A stretch of DNA of 64,000 nucleotides from Caryophanales bacterium UBA784 (GCA_002297045.1 DBJE01000013.1:354012-418011), one strand, 5' to 3'; shown: positions 18,489-27,306, numbered from the stretch's first letter. Translations and numbers: made by a program. Notes: a model not told the origin generated them from the letters alone.

Positions 18489-19175
18489 TCAGACTAAGTA
18501 GGCAAAGAAGCTGAAGAATATTCCTGCTTCCCCAAGGAGGTAGGTCAGCCTGATATAGAAGTGGTCACGGCGGATGTCTTTCAGGTACAGGGAAACGGTG
18601 AGGAATAAGTCGGAGAAGAGGAAAAGCCCTCCTCCTAAAACACCGGGAAGAAAACAGGCATGGCCTAGATAGAGGCCAAGGGCCATGACGGAGAAGTCAA
18701 GGACGAGACTTGTTCCATATAAAGAACCGGCAATCGCCATAGTTGTTTTGAGAGGGAGAAATTTCTTTGTCGACAGGAAGAGGAGAAGAAACGAGCCTAA
18801 GGCAATCGTAAGCAGGACAAGAAAAGAGGACAAAGGAACTGAGTCCCCAAGGAGAAAATGAAATTCCAAAAGGAAGAAAAGATGATTCAGGAAAAAGAAA
18901 AGCCTTCCTAGGAGGATGTTTCTCTCTTTGCCAGTGAACATCCTGAAGATGTCGCCAATCATTCCGCAGAACAGGGCCCTATAGAGATGGCTTTGTTTGG
19001 GAAAGGCAAAAAAGGCGGCAAGGAATAAACAGAATAGACAAAACGGCTTAAGGAACATTCTAAGAATGCACTCTTCCCGGTAGCAGGCTATTAGCTCCCT
19101 TACACTGACAAGGCAAAACCTGGCGGCAAAGAACGAAAACGCTGTCAGATTACCAAATGCGATTTTTCCCTGCAT
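18489..19175 (-). CDS. Polytopic membrane protein, YhhN/TMEM86-like
   Basis: 228 aa, about seven to eight hydrophobic segments. The spacing of GDIFRMF...LGRLFFFLNHLFFLLEF and GGGLFLFSDLFLTVSLYLKD fits the YhhN (lysoplasmalogenase TMEM86) family, where the Asp residues in these two blocks are conserved. Several in-frame starts exist; I choose ATG 19175 because the promoter at 19189-19217 would place +1 near 19182, past the earlier codons. No Shine-Dalgarno site. Converges on the ligase gene with only 15 nt between stops and no hairpin. Family assignment is moderate; a generic membrane protein is the alternative. Confidence 0.55.
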   Translation of the reverse strand: MQGKIAFGNLTAFSFFAARFCLVSVRELIACYREECILRMFLKPFCLFCLFLAAFFAFPKQSHLYRALFCGMIGDIFRMFTGKERNILLGRLFFFLNHLFFLLEFHFLLGDSVPLSSFLVLLTIALGSFLLLFLSTKKFLPLKTTMAIAGSLYGTSLVLDFSVMALGLYLGHACFLPGVLGGGLFLFSDLFLTVSLYLKDIRRDHFYIRLTYLLGEAGIFFSFFAYLV

Positions 19176-19188
19176 AATGCTTTGTTTC

Positions 19189-19217
19189 ATTGTATGAGAA
19201 AAAACCTGGCTAAGCAA
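19189..19217 (-). promoter_or_regulatory. Promoter giving a near-leaderless transcript
   Basis: Minus strand: -35 TTGCTT, 17-bp spacer, -10 TACAAT. Predicted +1 lies about 7 nt before ATG 19175. Confidence 0.7.
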
Positions 19218-19286
19218 GGATATTCCTATCCGACCTACCTAGAGGTGAAAAATGGTTTACAATAGAAACGGAGATAATCATTTACT

Positions 19287-19826
19287 ATGACACTTACACC
19301 GGAAAGCATTGCCCTTCTTCAGGGAAGCAGGGAAAAAGAAGAAAAAGTTAGGAAAATCCTAAAGACGCTTGCGGAAAACCGCCGGATAAAGATTACACCG
19401 AAAAAGGTGGCAGCCGTTTTGAAAGGAATTCCTTTATCCTTTCTTGATTTACGCTTTGCCCTGTCTTTGATTCAAAATGAACAGAGGAAGAAAGAAAAGA
19501 ACTATCTATCCCTTCTTTCCATGGAAAAGGAAGCGCTCTGTCTGACTCCGGAGAGCGAGGAAAGGAAGGAACTGAGGAAAGAAAAACTTTTGACCAGGAA
19601 ATCCCTCTCGGGGGACTATGAAAAGGCCTATAATTTGCTGCTGAGGAAAAAGCCTGTCGTGGATCCTGAGACTGATCCTGTAGGCTACCTTGACCGTTAT
19701 CTACTTCTTCGCAGTGATTTCGCTCTTTACCTCGGTGCAAGGAAAGAACTTAGGAAAAACGGAAGGACAGAGCCCTCTTTCATCCGGATTCAGAGGGAAA
19801 AGGAAAACCTCTATTTCCGTCTGTAA
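19287..19826 (+). CDS. Hypothetical charged protein
   Basis: 179 aa, no signal peptide or membrane segment, very rich in Lys, Glu, Arg and Leu, predicted almost all helical with coiled-coil-like stretches around residues 60-120. I do not recognise it. TACAAT at 19258-19263 is a likely -10, and GGAG at 19270 sits 13 nt before the ATG, an unusually long spacing. Transcribed divergently from the YhhN-like gene and followed by a strong terminator, so it is a monocistronic unit. Reading-frame integrity and codon use match neighbours, so it is probably a real gene. Confidence 0.7.
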   Translation: MTLTPESIALLQGSREKEEKVRKILKTLAENRRIKITPKKVAAVLKGIPLSFLDLRFALSLIQNEQRKKEKNYLSLLSMEKEALCLTPESEERKELRKEKLLTRKSLSGDYEKAYNLLLRKKPVVDPETDPVGYLDRYLLLRSDFALYLGARKELRKNGRTEPSFIRIQREKENLYFRL

Positions 19827-19834
19827 AGAAAAAG

Positions 19835-19855
19835 AGGCGGCCTAGGCCGCCTTTT
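19835..19855. terminator. Bidirectional terminator
   Basis: Stem AGGCGGCC / GGCCGCCT with a TA centre, flanked by an A-rich run on the left and TTTT on the right; serves the genes on both sides, which converge here. Confidence 0.85.
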
Positions 19856-19858
19856 GCC

Positions 19859-20212
19859 TTATTTCTTTTCCACTGTTTTTGTCGCAATTACGTTGACCCC
19901 TGTCGAGCAGACGTCCTTTATCAGGACTTCGCCGATGTGAACAGGAGCCTTTAGGCATAGGCCATTGATTTCCTTCCTGATGGCAAACCTTTTCTCCTTC
20001 GGTGCTGGCTTGTCCGTACGAACGGAAACGCGGGGAATGTTTCCGTGCACGACCTTGGCGGTCGAGGTGACGGTTCGCCTTGGATGGGTAACCTCGCTTA
20101 TTCCGTATTCTTTTCCTTTCGGGCAGAAGTTCCCTGTGACGGTCAAGGCTATGGTATCGACAGAGATTTCACAACCTCTTGGGCAATTGATGCACACCCT
20201 TTTCTTTATCAT
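19859..20212 (-). CDS. DUF1667 cysteine-rich redox-operon protein
   Basis: 117 aa. CINCPRGCE near the N-terminus and NFCPKGKEYG give the CxxCxxxC...CP arrangement of the DUF1667 family (COG3862), small metal or Fe-S binding proteins found next to FAD-dependent GlpA-like dehydrogenases. Third gene of a three-gene operon; starts 2 nt after the upstream stop. Its exact role is unknown; context suggests it is the electron-transfer or assembly partner of the two flavoproteins. Confidence 0.85.
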   Translation of the reverse strand: MIKKRVCINCPRGCEISVDTIALTVTGNFCPKGKEYGISEVTHPRRTVTSTAKVVHGNIPRVSVRTDKPAPKEKRFAIRKEINGLCLKAPVHIGEVLIKDVCSTGVNVIATKTVEKK

Positions 20213-20214
20213 GT

Positions 20215-21480
20215 TTAGGCGTCCTTTCTAAGCGAAATCACAATTTCGCTTGCGTTGATGAAATCTTCCTTCTTCAGCCGCACGGATTCCCTTTCCGAGG
20301 GGATGACTTTGACTTTCTTTACTGTCTTGATTTCCTCACCGTCTTTTTTAACCACCAAAGAAAGAGAAGAAAGAGGTCTGCGTACACGGAAGAAGATGTC
20401 CACCGATTGCTTTCCTTCTTCTTTGCGGATGAACTGCGGACAGGTGTATCCGATCCCTTCTCCAGGGACTATTCTGACTAAAGGGGTATAGTTTTCGCCC
20501 TTAGCGATATATTCGGCTGCGCTTCTTCCTGCCCGTTCCCCTTCGGCCGAGACATTGTCGACTAAGTCATGGACCTGAAGGGCATTGCCGCAGGCGAAGA
20601 TTCCTTCAACGTTTGTCTCAAGGTTATCGTAGACGACGGCACCTTTGGTCTTTGGATCGATGTCGATGCTTGCTTTTTTACTCAGCTCGTTTTCCGGAAT
20701 CAGTCCGACTGAAAGAAGAAGGGTATCGCAGTCAAAGACGATCTCCGTTCCCTTTATGGGATTGTTGTTCTGGTCAACCTGGGAAATAACGACCTGCTTT
20801 ACACGATGATGCTCGTCATCGGCAATGATGTTAGTGACTGTATGGGAGAGATATAAAGGAATATTAAAATCATCCAGACACTGGGCGATGTTCCGGTTTA
20901 GTCCGTTGGAATAAGGACAGAGTTCGACATCCGCCAAGACCTTTGCTCCCTCTAACGTCATTCTTCTTGCCATGATTAGGCCGATGTCACCAGAGCCAAG
21001 GATGACGATTCTTTTTCCGACAAGATAGCCGTCGATGTTGCAGTATTTCTGGGCGGCACCGGCCGTATAGATTCCGGCTACACGATCTCCGGGGGTGGAA
21101 ATCGCACCACGGCTTCTTTCCCGGCATCCCCTGGCGAGGATAACGGCTTTGGCCTGTATCTGCTCAAGCCCTTTTTCCGGTGAGACGCAGGTAATGGTTT
21201 TCTCCTTGCTGATATCCATCACCATGGTTTTCAGCTGGTACTTTATGGCTGTGTTTCTGACCCTCTCCTCATACCGGGAAGCATATTCCGGACCGGTGAG
21301 TTCTTCCTTGAAGCGGTGGAGCCCAAAACCGTTATGGATGCATTGGTTTAGGATTCCGCCAAGAGTGTCGTCCCGCTCAAGGATGAGAATGTCCTTAACC
21401 CCGGCCTCATAGGCTCCTAAAGCGGCTGCCCTTCCGGCGGGTCCTCCTCCGATGATGACTAAATCGTGCTTGTCCAGCAT
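20215..21480 (-). CDS. FAD/NAD-dependent pyridine nucleotide-disulfide oxidoreductase-like subunit
   Basis: 421 aa. N-terminal FAD Rossmann motif VIIGGGPAGRAAALGA (residues 8-23), an internal NAD-binding motif VILGSGDIGLIMAR near residue 160, and a C-terminal FAD motif EGIFACGNAL near residue 292. No CxxxxC redox disulfide, so it belongs to the COG0446 group that pairs with GlpA-like dehydrogenases. With its neighbours it probably passes electrons from glycerol-3-phosphate or another 2-hydroxy substrate to NAD or a quinone; the substrate is inference. Start is 1 nt after the upstream stop. Confidence 0.85.
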   Translation of the reverse strand: MLDKHDLVIIGGGPAGRAAALGAYEAGVKDILILERDDTLGGILNQCIHNGFGLHRFKEELTGPEYASRYEERVRNTAIKYQLKTMVMDISKEKTITCVSPEKGLEQIQAKAVILARGCRERSRGAISTPGDRVAGIYTAGAAQKYCNIDGYLVGKRIVILGSGDIGLIMARRMTLEGAKVLADVELCPYSNGLNRNIAQCLDDFNIPLYLSHTVTNIIADDEHHRVKQVVISQVDQNNNPIKGTEIVFDCDTLLLSVGLIPENELSKKASIDIDPKTKGAVVYDNLETNVEGIFACGNALQVHDLVDNVSAEGERAGRSAAEYIAKGENYTPLVRIVPGEGIGYTCPQFIRKEEGKQSVDIFFRVRRPLSSLSLVVKKDGEEIKTVKKVKVIPSERESVRLKKEDFINASEIVISLRKDA

Positions 21481-21481
21481 T

Positions 21482-22945
21482 TTATTTCCCCTCCTTGGTC
21501 ATCGAGACAACCACCTTGCTTCCAGTCTTGTCCTGATAAATCTGATCAAAGGGGACATGCAGTCTCTCCAAAAGAATTTCAAATACTTTTGGCCCGCAGA
21601 AGCCACCCTGGCACCGTCCCCTTCCGGCATTCGTCCGCCGCTTGATTCCGTCGATGGATTTCGGTGGAATCGGCCAGGAGAAGGTATTCCTGATTTCCCC
21701 TTCGGTGACTTTTTCGCATCGGCAGATAATCTGGCCGTAAAGGGAGTCTTTCTTAATCAGTTCTTCCTGTTCCTGTATGCTTTTTTCGGCAAAGTAGCCA
21801 GGTAGTCTAAAATAGGAGAAATCTTTCTTCTCTTTTAGACTTAGACCGAGATTCGAGAGGATGGTAAGAGCCTCTTTTCCCCTGGCCGGTCCGCTAGTAA
21901 GACCCGGAGATTTGATACCGGCAAAATTGATGAAGCCTTTGACGTACTCTGATTCGCCGATAAGAAAATCATCCCTGCCCTTGATTGTCGCCCGAAGACC
22001 GGAAAAGTTTCTTATGTTATCCCGGAAATTCACATTCGGGACGGAACGTGTAGACCTTTTCCGGATGTAGGAGAGTCCTTCCTCCGTGGTGGAAGTGTCA
22101 CCCTTTGAAAGGGTGTTTTCGTTCGCATCAGGACCGACGATAAGGTTCCCGTCTGCCGTAGGGGAAACCAAAACGCCTTTCCCAAGACTTGTCGGTGTCT
22201 GGAATATGACATGCTTGACAAAATCGCCTTGATCCTTGTCAAGAAGATAATATTCGCCCTTGACGGGTGTTATCTCAAAGGCGTCCCCCTTCTGCTTACC
22301 AAGGGCCATTTTGTAGATTTCGTCCGCATATAGTCCGGCGGCGTTGATGACAAAACGGGAGATGAGGAAACCTTTACTTGTATCAAGGACAAATACCCCA
22401 TCCTCCTTTTTGATTCCTTTCACCAGGCAATCCCCCAAAAAGGGAATTCCGTTCTTTACTGCCGTGTTTCCCCTTGCTAATGCAAGTTCCCACGGATAGA
22501 CGACGCCACTAGAGGGAGCATAGAGGGCATAGTCAATATCCTGGGACAAACCTTTCTCCATTTTATGGACTTCGGCCGAGGTTTTTAATAGACGCCTATT
22601 TGGAACACCATTGACCCTGCCACGCTCGAATAGGGTGTTGATTTTCACATGGTCCTCAAGGGTTGAACCAACGACCAGGGAGCCAATGTTTTTATAATGG
22701 TAATTCCTTACCGGGGCAAGATCGTGAATCCTTTTGCATCCTTGGACATTCAGGCGTGCCCTTTTCGTCCCTACAAGAGGGTCATAGCCGGCATGGACGA
22801 TTCCGGAATTTGCCTTTGTCGTCTGCCTGCTGACGTCATTTTCCTTATCGATGAGAATGGCCTTTATCTGATATTTGCTTAGTTCCCTTGCAATCCCTGT
22901 TCCGGTCACACCGGCACCGATGATGATAACGTCATATAATTCCAT
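21482..22945 (-). CDS. GlpA-like FAD-dependent dehydrogenase with BFD-type [2Fe-2S] domain
   Basis: 487 aa. DAO fold with N-terminal dinucleotide motif VIIIGAGVTGTGIARELSK and the substrate domain through about residue 370; then a BFD-like Fer2 domain whose four cysteines are visible as ICRC near residue 410 and RCQGGFC near residue 445. This layout matches anaerobic glycerol-3-phosphate dehydrogenase-like proteins (COG0579) of Bacillota, encoded with COG0446 and DUF1667 proteins exactly as here. Which substrate (glycerol-3-phosphate, 2-hydroxyglutarate, other) cannot be read. First gene of the operon. Confidence 0.88.
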   Translation of the reverse strand: MELYDVIIIGAGVTGTGIARELSKYQIKAILIDKENDVSRQTTKANSGIVHAGYDPLVGTKRARLNVQGCKRIHDLAPVRNYHYKNIGSLVVGSTLEDHVKINTLFERGRVNGVPNRRLLKTSAEVHKMEKGLSQDIDYALYAPSSGVVYPWELALARGNTAVKNGIPFLGDCLVKGIKKEDGVFVLDTSKGFLISRFVINAAGLYADEIYKMALGKQKGDAFEITPVKGEYYLLDKDQGDFVKHVIFQTPTSLGKGVLVSPTADGNLIVGPDANENTLSKGDTSTTEEGLSYIRKRSTRSVPNVNFRDNIRNFSGLRATIKGRDDFLIGESEYVKGFINFAGIKSPGLTSGPARGKEALTILSNLGLSLKEKKDFSYFRLPGYFAEKSIQEQEELIKKDSLYGQIICRCEKVTEGEIRNTFSWPIPPKSIDGIKRRTNAGRGRCQGGFCGPKVFEILLERLHVPFDQIYQDKTGSKVVVSMTKEGK

Positions 22946-22998
22946 AAGGGGATATCCTCTCTTTGCCTTGAACTTGGCAATCGTCTTTCTTCTGAAAA

Positions 22999-23004
22999 AT
23001 TATA
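22999..23004 (-). promoter_or_regulatory. Candidate -10 of the FAD dehydrogenase operon
   Basis: TATAAT on the minus strand, about 53 nt upstream of ATG 22945; no clear -35. Confidence 0.45.
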
Positions 23005-23089
23005 CTCCATCCTCTTTTCCATTACACTTGTATCAAGGGAAGAGGACTCTCCTCTTTGCTCTAGTAAGGCAACAAAGCAAAGTCCCTTG

Positions 23090-23098
23090 TGATACAAT
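23090..23098 (+). promoter_or_regulatory. Extended -10 promoter, leaderless GTG gene
   Basis: TGATACAAT ends 6 nt before GTG 23105, so +1 is expected at or next to the start codon. No Shine-Dalgarno site. Confidence 0.6.
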
Positions 23099-23104
23099 GC
23101 AAGG

Positions 23105-23923
23105 GTGAAAGAAAAACGAGAAAATAAGCATAAGGGCTTGAAAACCTTTATCCGGATACTGACCGTTTTCATTTGTCTGGCCGGACTTCTTGTCCTTGGA
23201 TATTATGTTTTTGCCCTCCTTGGCGGAAAGGCTAAGCTTAGGGATGACATCCAGAAATGGACAAAGAAAAACCTGGCTTTGGGCTGTTTCCTCTATCTAG
23301 CCCTAGGTCCGATTGTGAATCTGGTTCCTGGGATTTCCTCGATATTCTTTATCACTCTCGCCAACAGGAGGCTGAACGACAAGACACCTTTAGGCATGTT
23401 CTACGCCTTCCTTTTAGCGGATGCCTCTGTTTTGCTGACCACTGTTTTTCTTTTCCTTATGGGTCGGATAGTGGGGAAAAAGGCAGTGGGTTGGAGGATA
23501 GGGCAGGAAGAGTACGAAAAGAGGAAAAGAGCACTAAATATTGGCGGAAAGGCGGCCCTCCCTTTTATTTACCTTTTTCCTGCCTTTCCTGACGACACGA
23601 TGTCCTTTGTCTGTGGAAGGAGCGATATTTCCTTAGGTTACAATTTCCTCATGGCCCTTCTTTTCCGTTCCATCGGTGTTCTTTGCTGCTGCATTCTGGG
23701 AACGGATTTCTTCGATTATAAGTCCTTTACCTGGTGGATGTGGCTGATTGCGTTTTTCTGTTTCCTTACTGCCGCTCTGCTGATGATTCTTGCGGTAAAA
23801 GCCTATTATTCCTATTTAAAGCGGAAGGAATGGGGGTTAAAGTACGATTTGGTGAAAGGCCTGAAACCAAAAAGAGGCCGGAAGCAAACAGAATCCGGAG
23901 CCAAAAGAACGAATCCTTTCTGA
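23105..23923 (+). CDS. VTT-domain membrane protein (TVP38/TMEM64/DedA-like)
   Basis: 272 aa with five or six membrane segments; a basic N-terminus (KEKRENKHKG) precedes TM1. The central region (ALGPIVNLVPGISSIFFI, GRIVGKKAVGWRIG, FIYLFPAFPDDTMSFVCG) matches the VTT pattern, including the late R/F-P-x-F-P-x-D-like segment, of proteins that act in lipid scrambling or membrane homeostasis. The start is a GTG with no ribosome site and a -10 directly in front. The C-terminus is strongly basic. Monocistronic, divergent from the FAD operon. Confidence 0.62.
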   Translation: MKEKRENKHKGLKTFIRILTVFICLAGLLVLGYYVFALLGGKAKLRDDIQKWTKKNLALGCFLYLALGPIVNLVPGISSIFFITLANRRLNDKTPLGMFYAFLLADASVLLTTVFLFLMGRIVGKKAVGWRIGQEEYEKRKRALNIGGKAALPFIYLFPAFPDDTMSFVCGRSDISLGYNFLMALLFRSIGVLCCCILGTDFFDYKSFTWWMWLIAFFCFLTAALLMILAVKAYYSYLKRKEWGLKYDLVKGLKPKRGRKQTESGAKRTNPF

Positions 23924-23954
23924 ACATTTTTTCTTTTTCTGCACAAAAAATGCT

Positions 23955-23982
23955 TTGAAATAGAAATGAAATCGGTTACAAT
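23955..23982 (+). promoter_or_regulatory. Promoter of the DAPDH-like gene
   Basis: -35 TTGAAA, 16-bp spacer, -10 TACAAT. Confidence 0.65.
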
Positions 23983-24002
23983 TCATTCCGGAGGAATAAA
24001 AT

Positions 24003-25025
24003 ATGCATAAAATTCGCGTTGTTCAGTATGGTTGCGGTAAGAGGTCGAAATATATTCTCCGTTATCTCCATGAGAAGGGTGCGGAAATCGTCGGCGCCAT
24101 CGATGTCAATCCTTCCTTACAGGGAGTCGATGTCGGAGACTATGCCGGCTTAGGACTAAAGACGGGGGTGCTTATTTCAAAGGATGCCGATAAGGTGTTG
24201 GATGAATGCGATGCCGATGTCGCCATCGTTACCCTGTTCAGCTTCCTTTCGGATATCTATCCTCATGTCGAAAAATGCGTCACCCGGGGAATCAATGTCA
24301 TCACAACCTGTGAAGAGGCAATTTATCCCTGGACCACTTCTGCTCATCTGACCAACAGACTTGATAAGCTTGCCAAGGAACATGGCTGCACTGTCACTGG
24401 TAGCGGAAGGCAGGATATCTTCTGGATTAACAGGGTTTCCCTCGTTGCCGGCGGATGCCATAACATCACGAAGATAAAGGGTGCCTATTCTTATAATGTC
24501 GATGAATATGGACTTGCCCTTGCCAAAGCGCACGGCTGTGATCTGACAAAAGAAGAATTTGAAAAAACTTTAGCCCATCCTACGGAAGTCGTTCCTTCCT
24601 ATGCCTGGAATGCCGCTGAGGCCATTGTGAACAAGCTTGGTCTTACCATCAAGTCGATTTCCCAGAAGAACGTTCCTTATATCATCGAACATGACCTGTA
24701 TTCCGAAACGTTAGGAAAGACAATCAAGGCCGGACGTTGCATCGGAAGGTCCGCGGTTGTCACCATCGAAACCTATCAGGGCAGGATTGTCGAAGAGGAG
24801 ACAATCGGCAAGGTCTACGGCAAGGATGACGGAGATAGGTGCGATTGGTGGATCACCGGCGAACCGAACACCGAATTCCATGTTGTCAAACCCGCCACGG
24901 TCGAACATACCTGTGCTACTGTCGTTAACCGCATCCCCTCCCTTCTAAATGCCCCTAGCGGATATGTCACTGCGGACCAATTGGCAGAAATCAGCTACCT
25001 TTCCTATCCTCTTATCTCCGACTAA
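24003..25025 (+). CDS. NAD(P)-dependent amino-acid dehydrogenase, 2,4-diaminopentanoate dehydrogenase-like
   Basis: 340 aa with an N-terminal Rossmann motif VVQYGCGKRSKYI and AIDVNPSLQGVDVG, a DapB-like fold. The block VITTCEEAIYPW followed by an HGCTVTGSGRQDIFW segment parallels 2,4-diaminopentanoate dehydrogenase (ornithine fermentation), where the second block normally ends in a GxNPGFxxD-type loop; here the loop reads GSGRQDIFW, so substrate choice may differ. No other ornithine pathway gene is nearby. Strong CCGGAGGA ribosome site; own promoter and terminator. Confidence 0.6.
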   Translation: MHKIRVVQYGCGKRSKYILRYLHEKGAEIVGAIDVNPSLQGVDVGDYAGLGLKTGVLISKDADKVLDECDADVAIVTLFSFLSDIYPHVEKCVTRGINVITTCEEAIYPWTTSAHLTNRLDKLAKEHGCTVTGSGRQDIFWINRVSLVAGGCHNITKIKGAYSYNVDEYGLALAKAHGCDLTKEEFEKTLAHPTEVVPSYAWNAAEAIVNKLGLTIKSISQKNVPYIIEHDLYSETLGKTIKAGRCIGRSAVVTIETYQGRIVEEETIGKVYGKDDGDRCDWWITGEPNTEFHVVKPATVEHTCATVVNRIPSLLNAPSGYVTADQLAEISYLSYPLISD

Positions 25026-25040
25026 AAGAGGCATAACCTG

Positions 25041-25069
25041 GCGCCTGGATTCTTTCCAGGCGCTTTTTT
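25041..25069 (+). terminator. Intrinsic terminator
   Basis: Perfect 9-bp stem GCGCCTGGA / TCCAGGCGC, loop TTCTT, then six T. Confidence 0.92.
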
Positions 25070-25126
25070 GTCTATCAATAGAAGGACAAACGTGGTTTAA
25101 TAAAAACAAAGAGAGGTTTCCAAACC

Positions 25127-26098
25127 ATGCTTAATTTTATTTTGCCCCTTTTCCTATCATCGGAGGAGCCTTCCTCGTCCTCCACTCAAGGGGGAACCAA
25201 TGCCTGGGAAGGATTCCTTTCCTGGCTGAAGGAAAGCGGAAAAAAGATCGGAGACTGGTTCTTAGCCAGTGATACGAATGGCAGGAACAGGATGACACGG
25301 CTTATCCTCGCCCTGTGCATACTTATCGTCTGCCACTATCTCATCAAAATCATCAGGCGGAGGATTAAGGCAATTTCAGGCGCCAACAGAAAAAGGGGTG
25401 TCGATGTTTCCGTCCGCTCCTTCACCATCGCCATCGTCAACGTCGGATTGAACCTAGTCCTTGCCTTTGTCGTTCTGCGTATCCTAAAAGTCGATGTGAG
25501 TTCCCTTGCCCAGATTCTTTCCGCCGGAACTGTTGCAATCGGTCTTTCCCTGCAGAATATTATTTCCGCCTGCGCTTCCGGCGTCATTCTTCTTAAATCG
25601 AAATATTTCCGCACAGGGGATTACATCCTTGTCCAAGGGGATTCCTCTGCCGAAGGCACGATCACCTCTGTCGGTGTCAGGGCGACCACCCTGGATACCG
25701 TGAACGGACAGCATGTCATCATCCCGAACGACCAGCTGAGGAAAAGCATTATCACCAATTATTCCCGCAATCCAGTCCGCCGTAGGGTTGTGGACATCGG
25801 GGTAGACTACGACACCGAAACGGAGAAATGCAAATCTATCCTTCTTGACCTTCTCTATAAGGATAACCGGGTGCTTAAGGATCCAAAGCCGATGGTCTAT
25901 TTAACCGACCTTGCCGAGTATTATCTTAATTTCTCCGTCCGGGCCTATGTGGAAAACAAGGATTACTGGGACGTCTATCTGGAATTCCGGGAAAAGGTCC
26001 TTTTAGCCTTCCGCGAGCAGAACGTCGATATCCCCTTTCGGCGGTTCGTCCTGGAAAACTATAACGGGCATTCGGCTGACCGACCTAAGGACAACTAA
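25127..26098 (+). CDS. MscS-family small-conductance mechanosensitive channel
   Basis: 323 aa. A hydrophobic N-terminal segment and a Ser-rich linker precede the MscS core: two membrane helices (residues ~65-85 and ~100-125), the pore helix TM3 with AGTVAIGLSLQNIISACASG and the beta domain (GDYILVQG, GTITSVGVRATTLDTVNGQHVIIPN, the classic signature). Releases osmolytes on hypo-osmotic shock. Ribosome site AGAGAGG lies 10-11 nt upstream. Monocistronic; converges on the SAM-dependent enzyme gene. Confidence 0.9.
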   Translation: MLNFILPLFLSSEEPSSSSTQGGTNAWEGFLSWLKESGKKIGDWFLASDTNGRNRMTRLILALCILIVCHYLIKIIRRRIKAISGANRKRGVDVSVRSFTIAIVNVGLNLVLAFVVLRILKVDVSSLAQILSAGTVAIGLSLQNIISACASGVILLKSKYFRTGDYILVQGDSSAEGTITSVGVRATTLDTVNGQHVIIPNDQLRKSIITNYSRNPVRRRVVDIGVDYDTETEKCKSILLDLLYKDNRVLKDPKPMVYLTDLAEYYLNFSVRAYVENKDYWDVYLEFREKVLLAFREQNVDIPFRRFVLENYNGHSADRPKDN

Positions 26099-26101
26099 CA
26101 A

Positions 26102-26130
26102 AAAACTCCGTCGGAGCCCGGCGGAGTTTT
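26102..26130. terminator. Bidirectional terminator
   Basis: Stem AAAACTCCG / CGGAGTTTT (extendable by a T-G pair), flanked by A-run and T-run on the two sides; lies between two converging genes. Confidence 0.85.
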
Positions 26131-26133
26131 CTT

Positions 26134-27228
26134 TCATTTTCTGACTAGCTCTCTTAGACCATCGTCGCTAAGCAGGGAATAAAGGTCTTTCTTTGTCGCG
26201 ATATTTTCCGCTTCCCTTTTCTTCCGTAAGGCAAGAAGGATCTTTTCCTCTTCCGAAGAGGGGTTTTCATAGTCCTTTAGGGTGTAGCCTATGCTCGCCT
26301 CTTCAAGAAGGGTGAGGACATACCGGCGGAGAAGAATAAGAATGTCTCCCTCAATCCAGTAGAGGAACTTCCTTTTCGGGTAGTGCTTTTCCTTTTCACC
26401 CCTTCTTAGGTAGAGAGGCAGGGCATCCTCAGCCTGGTGGTAAATATCTATAAAGACAAACGGGTAGTCTTCCTTCCTCTGTTCCAAAAACGAAAAGCAG
26501 TCGCGGTGAATGATTTTGATTTTCTGCTTATTGGGGAAATAAGGAAGGATTTCACTTTCGAACAGGGAGATGATGTTTCTGTCTTTCTCAATGACGGTCA
26601 CTTCCTCGACCTCTTCCTTCCTGGAGGCCATATAAGCAAAGTAGCCAAGGCCTAGGCCGAAGGTCAGGACCTTTCCCTTCACCAGGGAAATGGCTTTCTT
26701 CCTGGTATTGATTTCATGGGGGATGACACTCCTCCAGATGACGTCCTTTTTCCTCAGCACCGGATAGGAGAATTCATTCTTGAAATAGCCGACCGGGGTT
26801 ATTTCCGCATAGTTGTCCGCCTCCGAGGACTGCCTCTCGGAAAAGACGAATCCTTCGTCCGGGGAGAAATGATTATAGGTCAGCCTATAATCCCGCCTCC
26901 TTTTCGGACGGAAAGGGACATTTTGGTAATAGGGGTCGTTTTTATATTCTTCTTCGCTAAGAAGGGTAAAATCCCCAAGATGACAGGTCTTGACCCTTTC
27001 ATCGCACTCCTCTTCCTCCTCTTCGACGAGCGAAAAGAAGGCGTGGCGGAAGGCGCTTTTCTCCCCTTCGTCCTTCTTTCCGGACAGGGAGAGAAGCTCT
27101 TCGTCGATATCATCATAATGGTTCTCTAAATAATCATTGAGAATGTCCGCGGCTGCCCTGTTGAGATTCTTTTGGGCAATCAGAGCGTTAAGGGAATCCG
27201 TCACCTCTTTTGATAAAATCAGTTTCAT
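26134..27228 (-). CDS. SAM-dependent methyltransferase-like (spermidine-synthase fold) protein
   Basis: 364 aa, cytoplasmic and acidic. The methyltransferase signature is VLTFGLGLGYFAY near residue 190 (GxGxG loop), then VTVIEKD (acidic end of strand 2) and FVFIDIYH (motif with Asp). The N-terminal ~120 residues with acidic stretches (EEEEEECDE) are not recognised. Substrate unknown. The frame extends 12 codons upstream, but ATG 27228 follows a -10 TATACT by 9 nt with no ribosome site, so a leaderless start is the best fit. Confidence 0.65.
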   Translation of the reverse strand: MKLILSKEVTDSLNALIAQKNLNRAAADILNDYLENHYDDIDEELLSLSGKKDEGEKSAFRHAFFSLVEEEEEECDERVKTCHLGDFTLLSEEEYKNDPYYQNVPFRPKRRRDYRLTYNHFSPDEGFVFSERQSSEADNYAEITPVGYFKNEFSYPVLRKKDVIWRSVIPHEINTRKKAISLVKGKVLTFGLGLGYFAYMASRKEEVEEVTVIEKDRNIISLFESEILPYFPNKQKIKIIHRDCFSFLEQRKEDYPFVFIDIYHQAEDALPLYLRRGEKEKHYPKRKFLYWIEGDILILLRRYVLTLLEEASIGYTLKDYENPSSEEEKILLALRKKREAENIATKKDLYSLLSDDGLRELVRK

Positions 27229-27237
27229 GATGCTTTT

Positions 27238-27243
27238 AGTATA
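27238..27243 (-). promoter_or_regulatory. -10 of the methyltransferase-like gene (leaderless)
   Basis: TATACT on the minus strand, ending 9 nt before ATG 27228; best -35 is TTTGTC at 16 bp. Confidence 0.5.
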
Positions 27244-27306
27244 TCGGTTTCCGGAAAAAGACAAAACGAAAATTGCTCGGAAACGCCATGAGGAGTTGTC
27301 ACAAAT

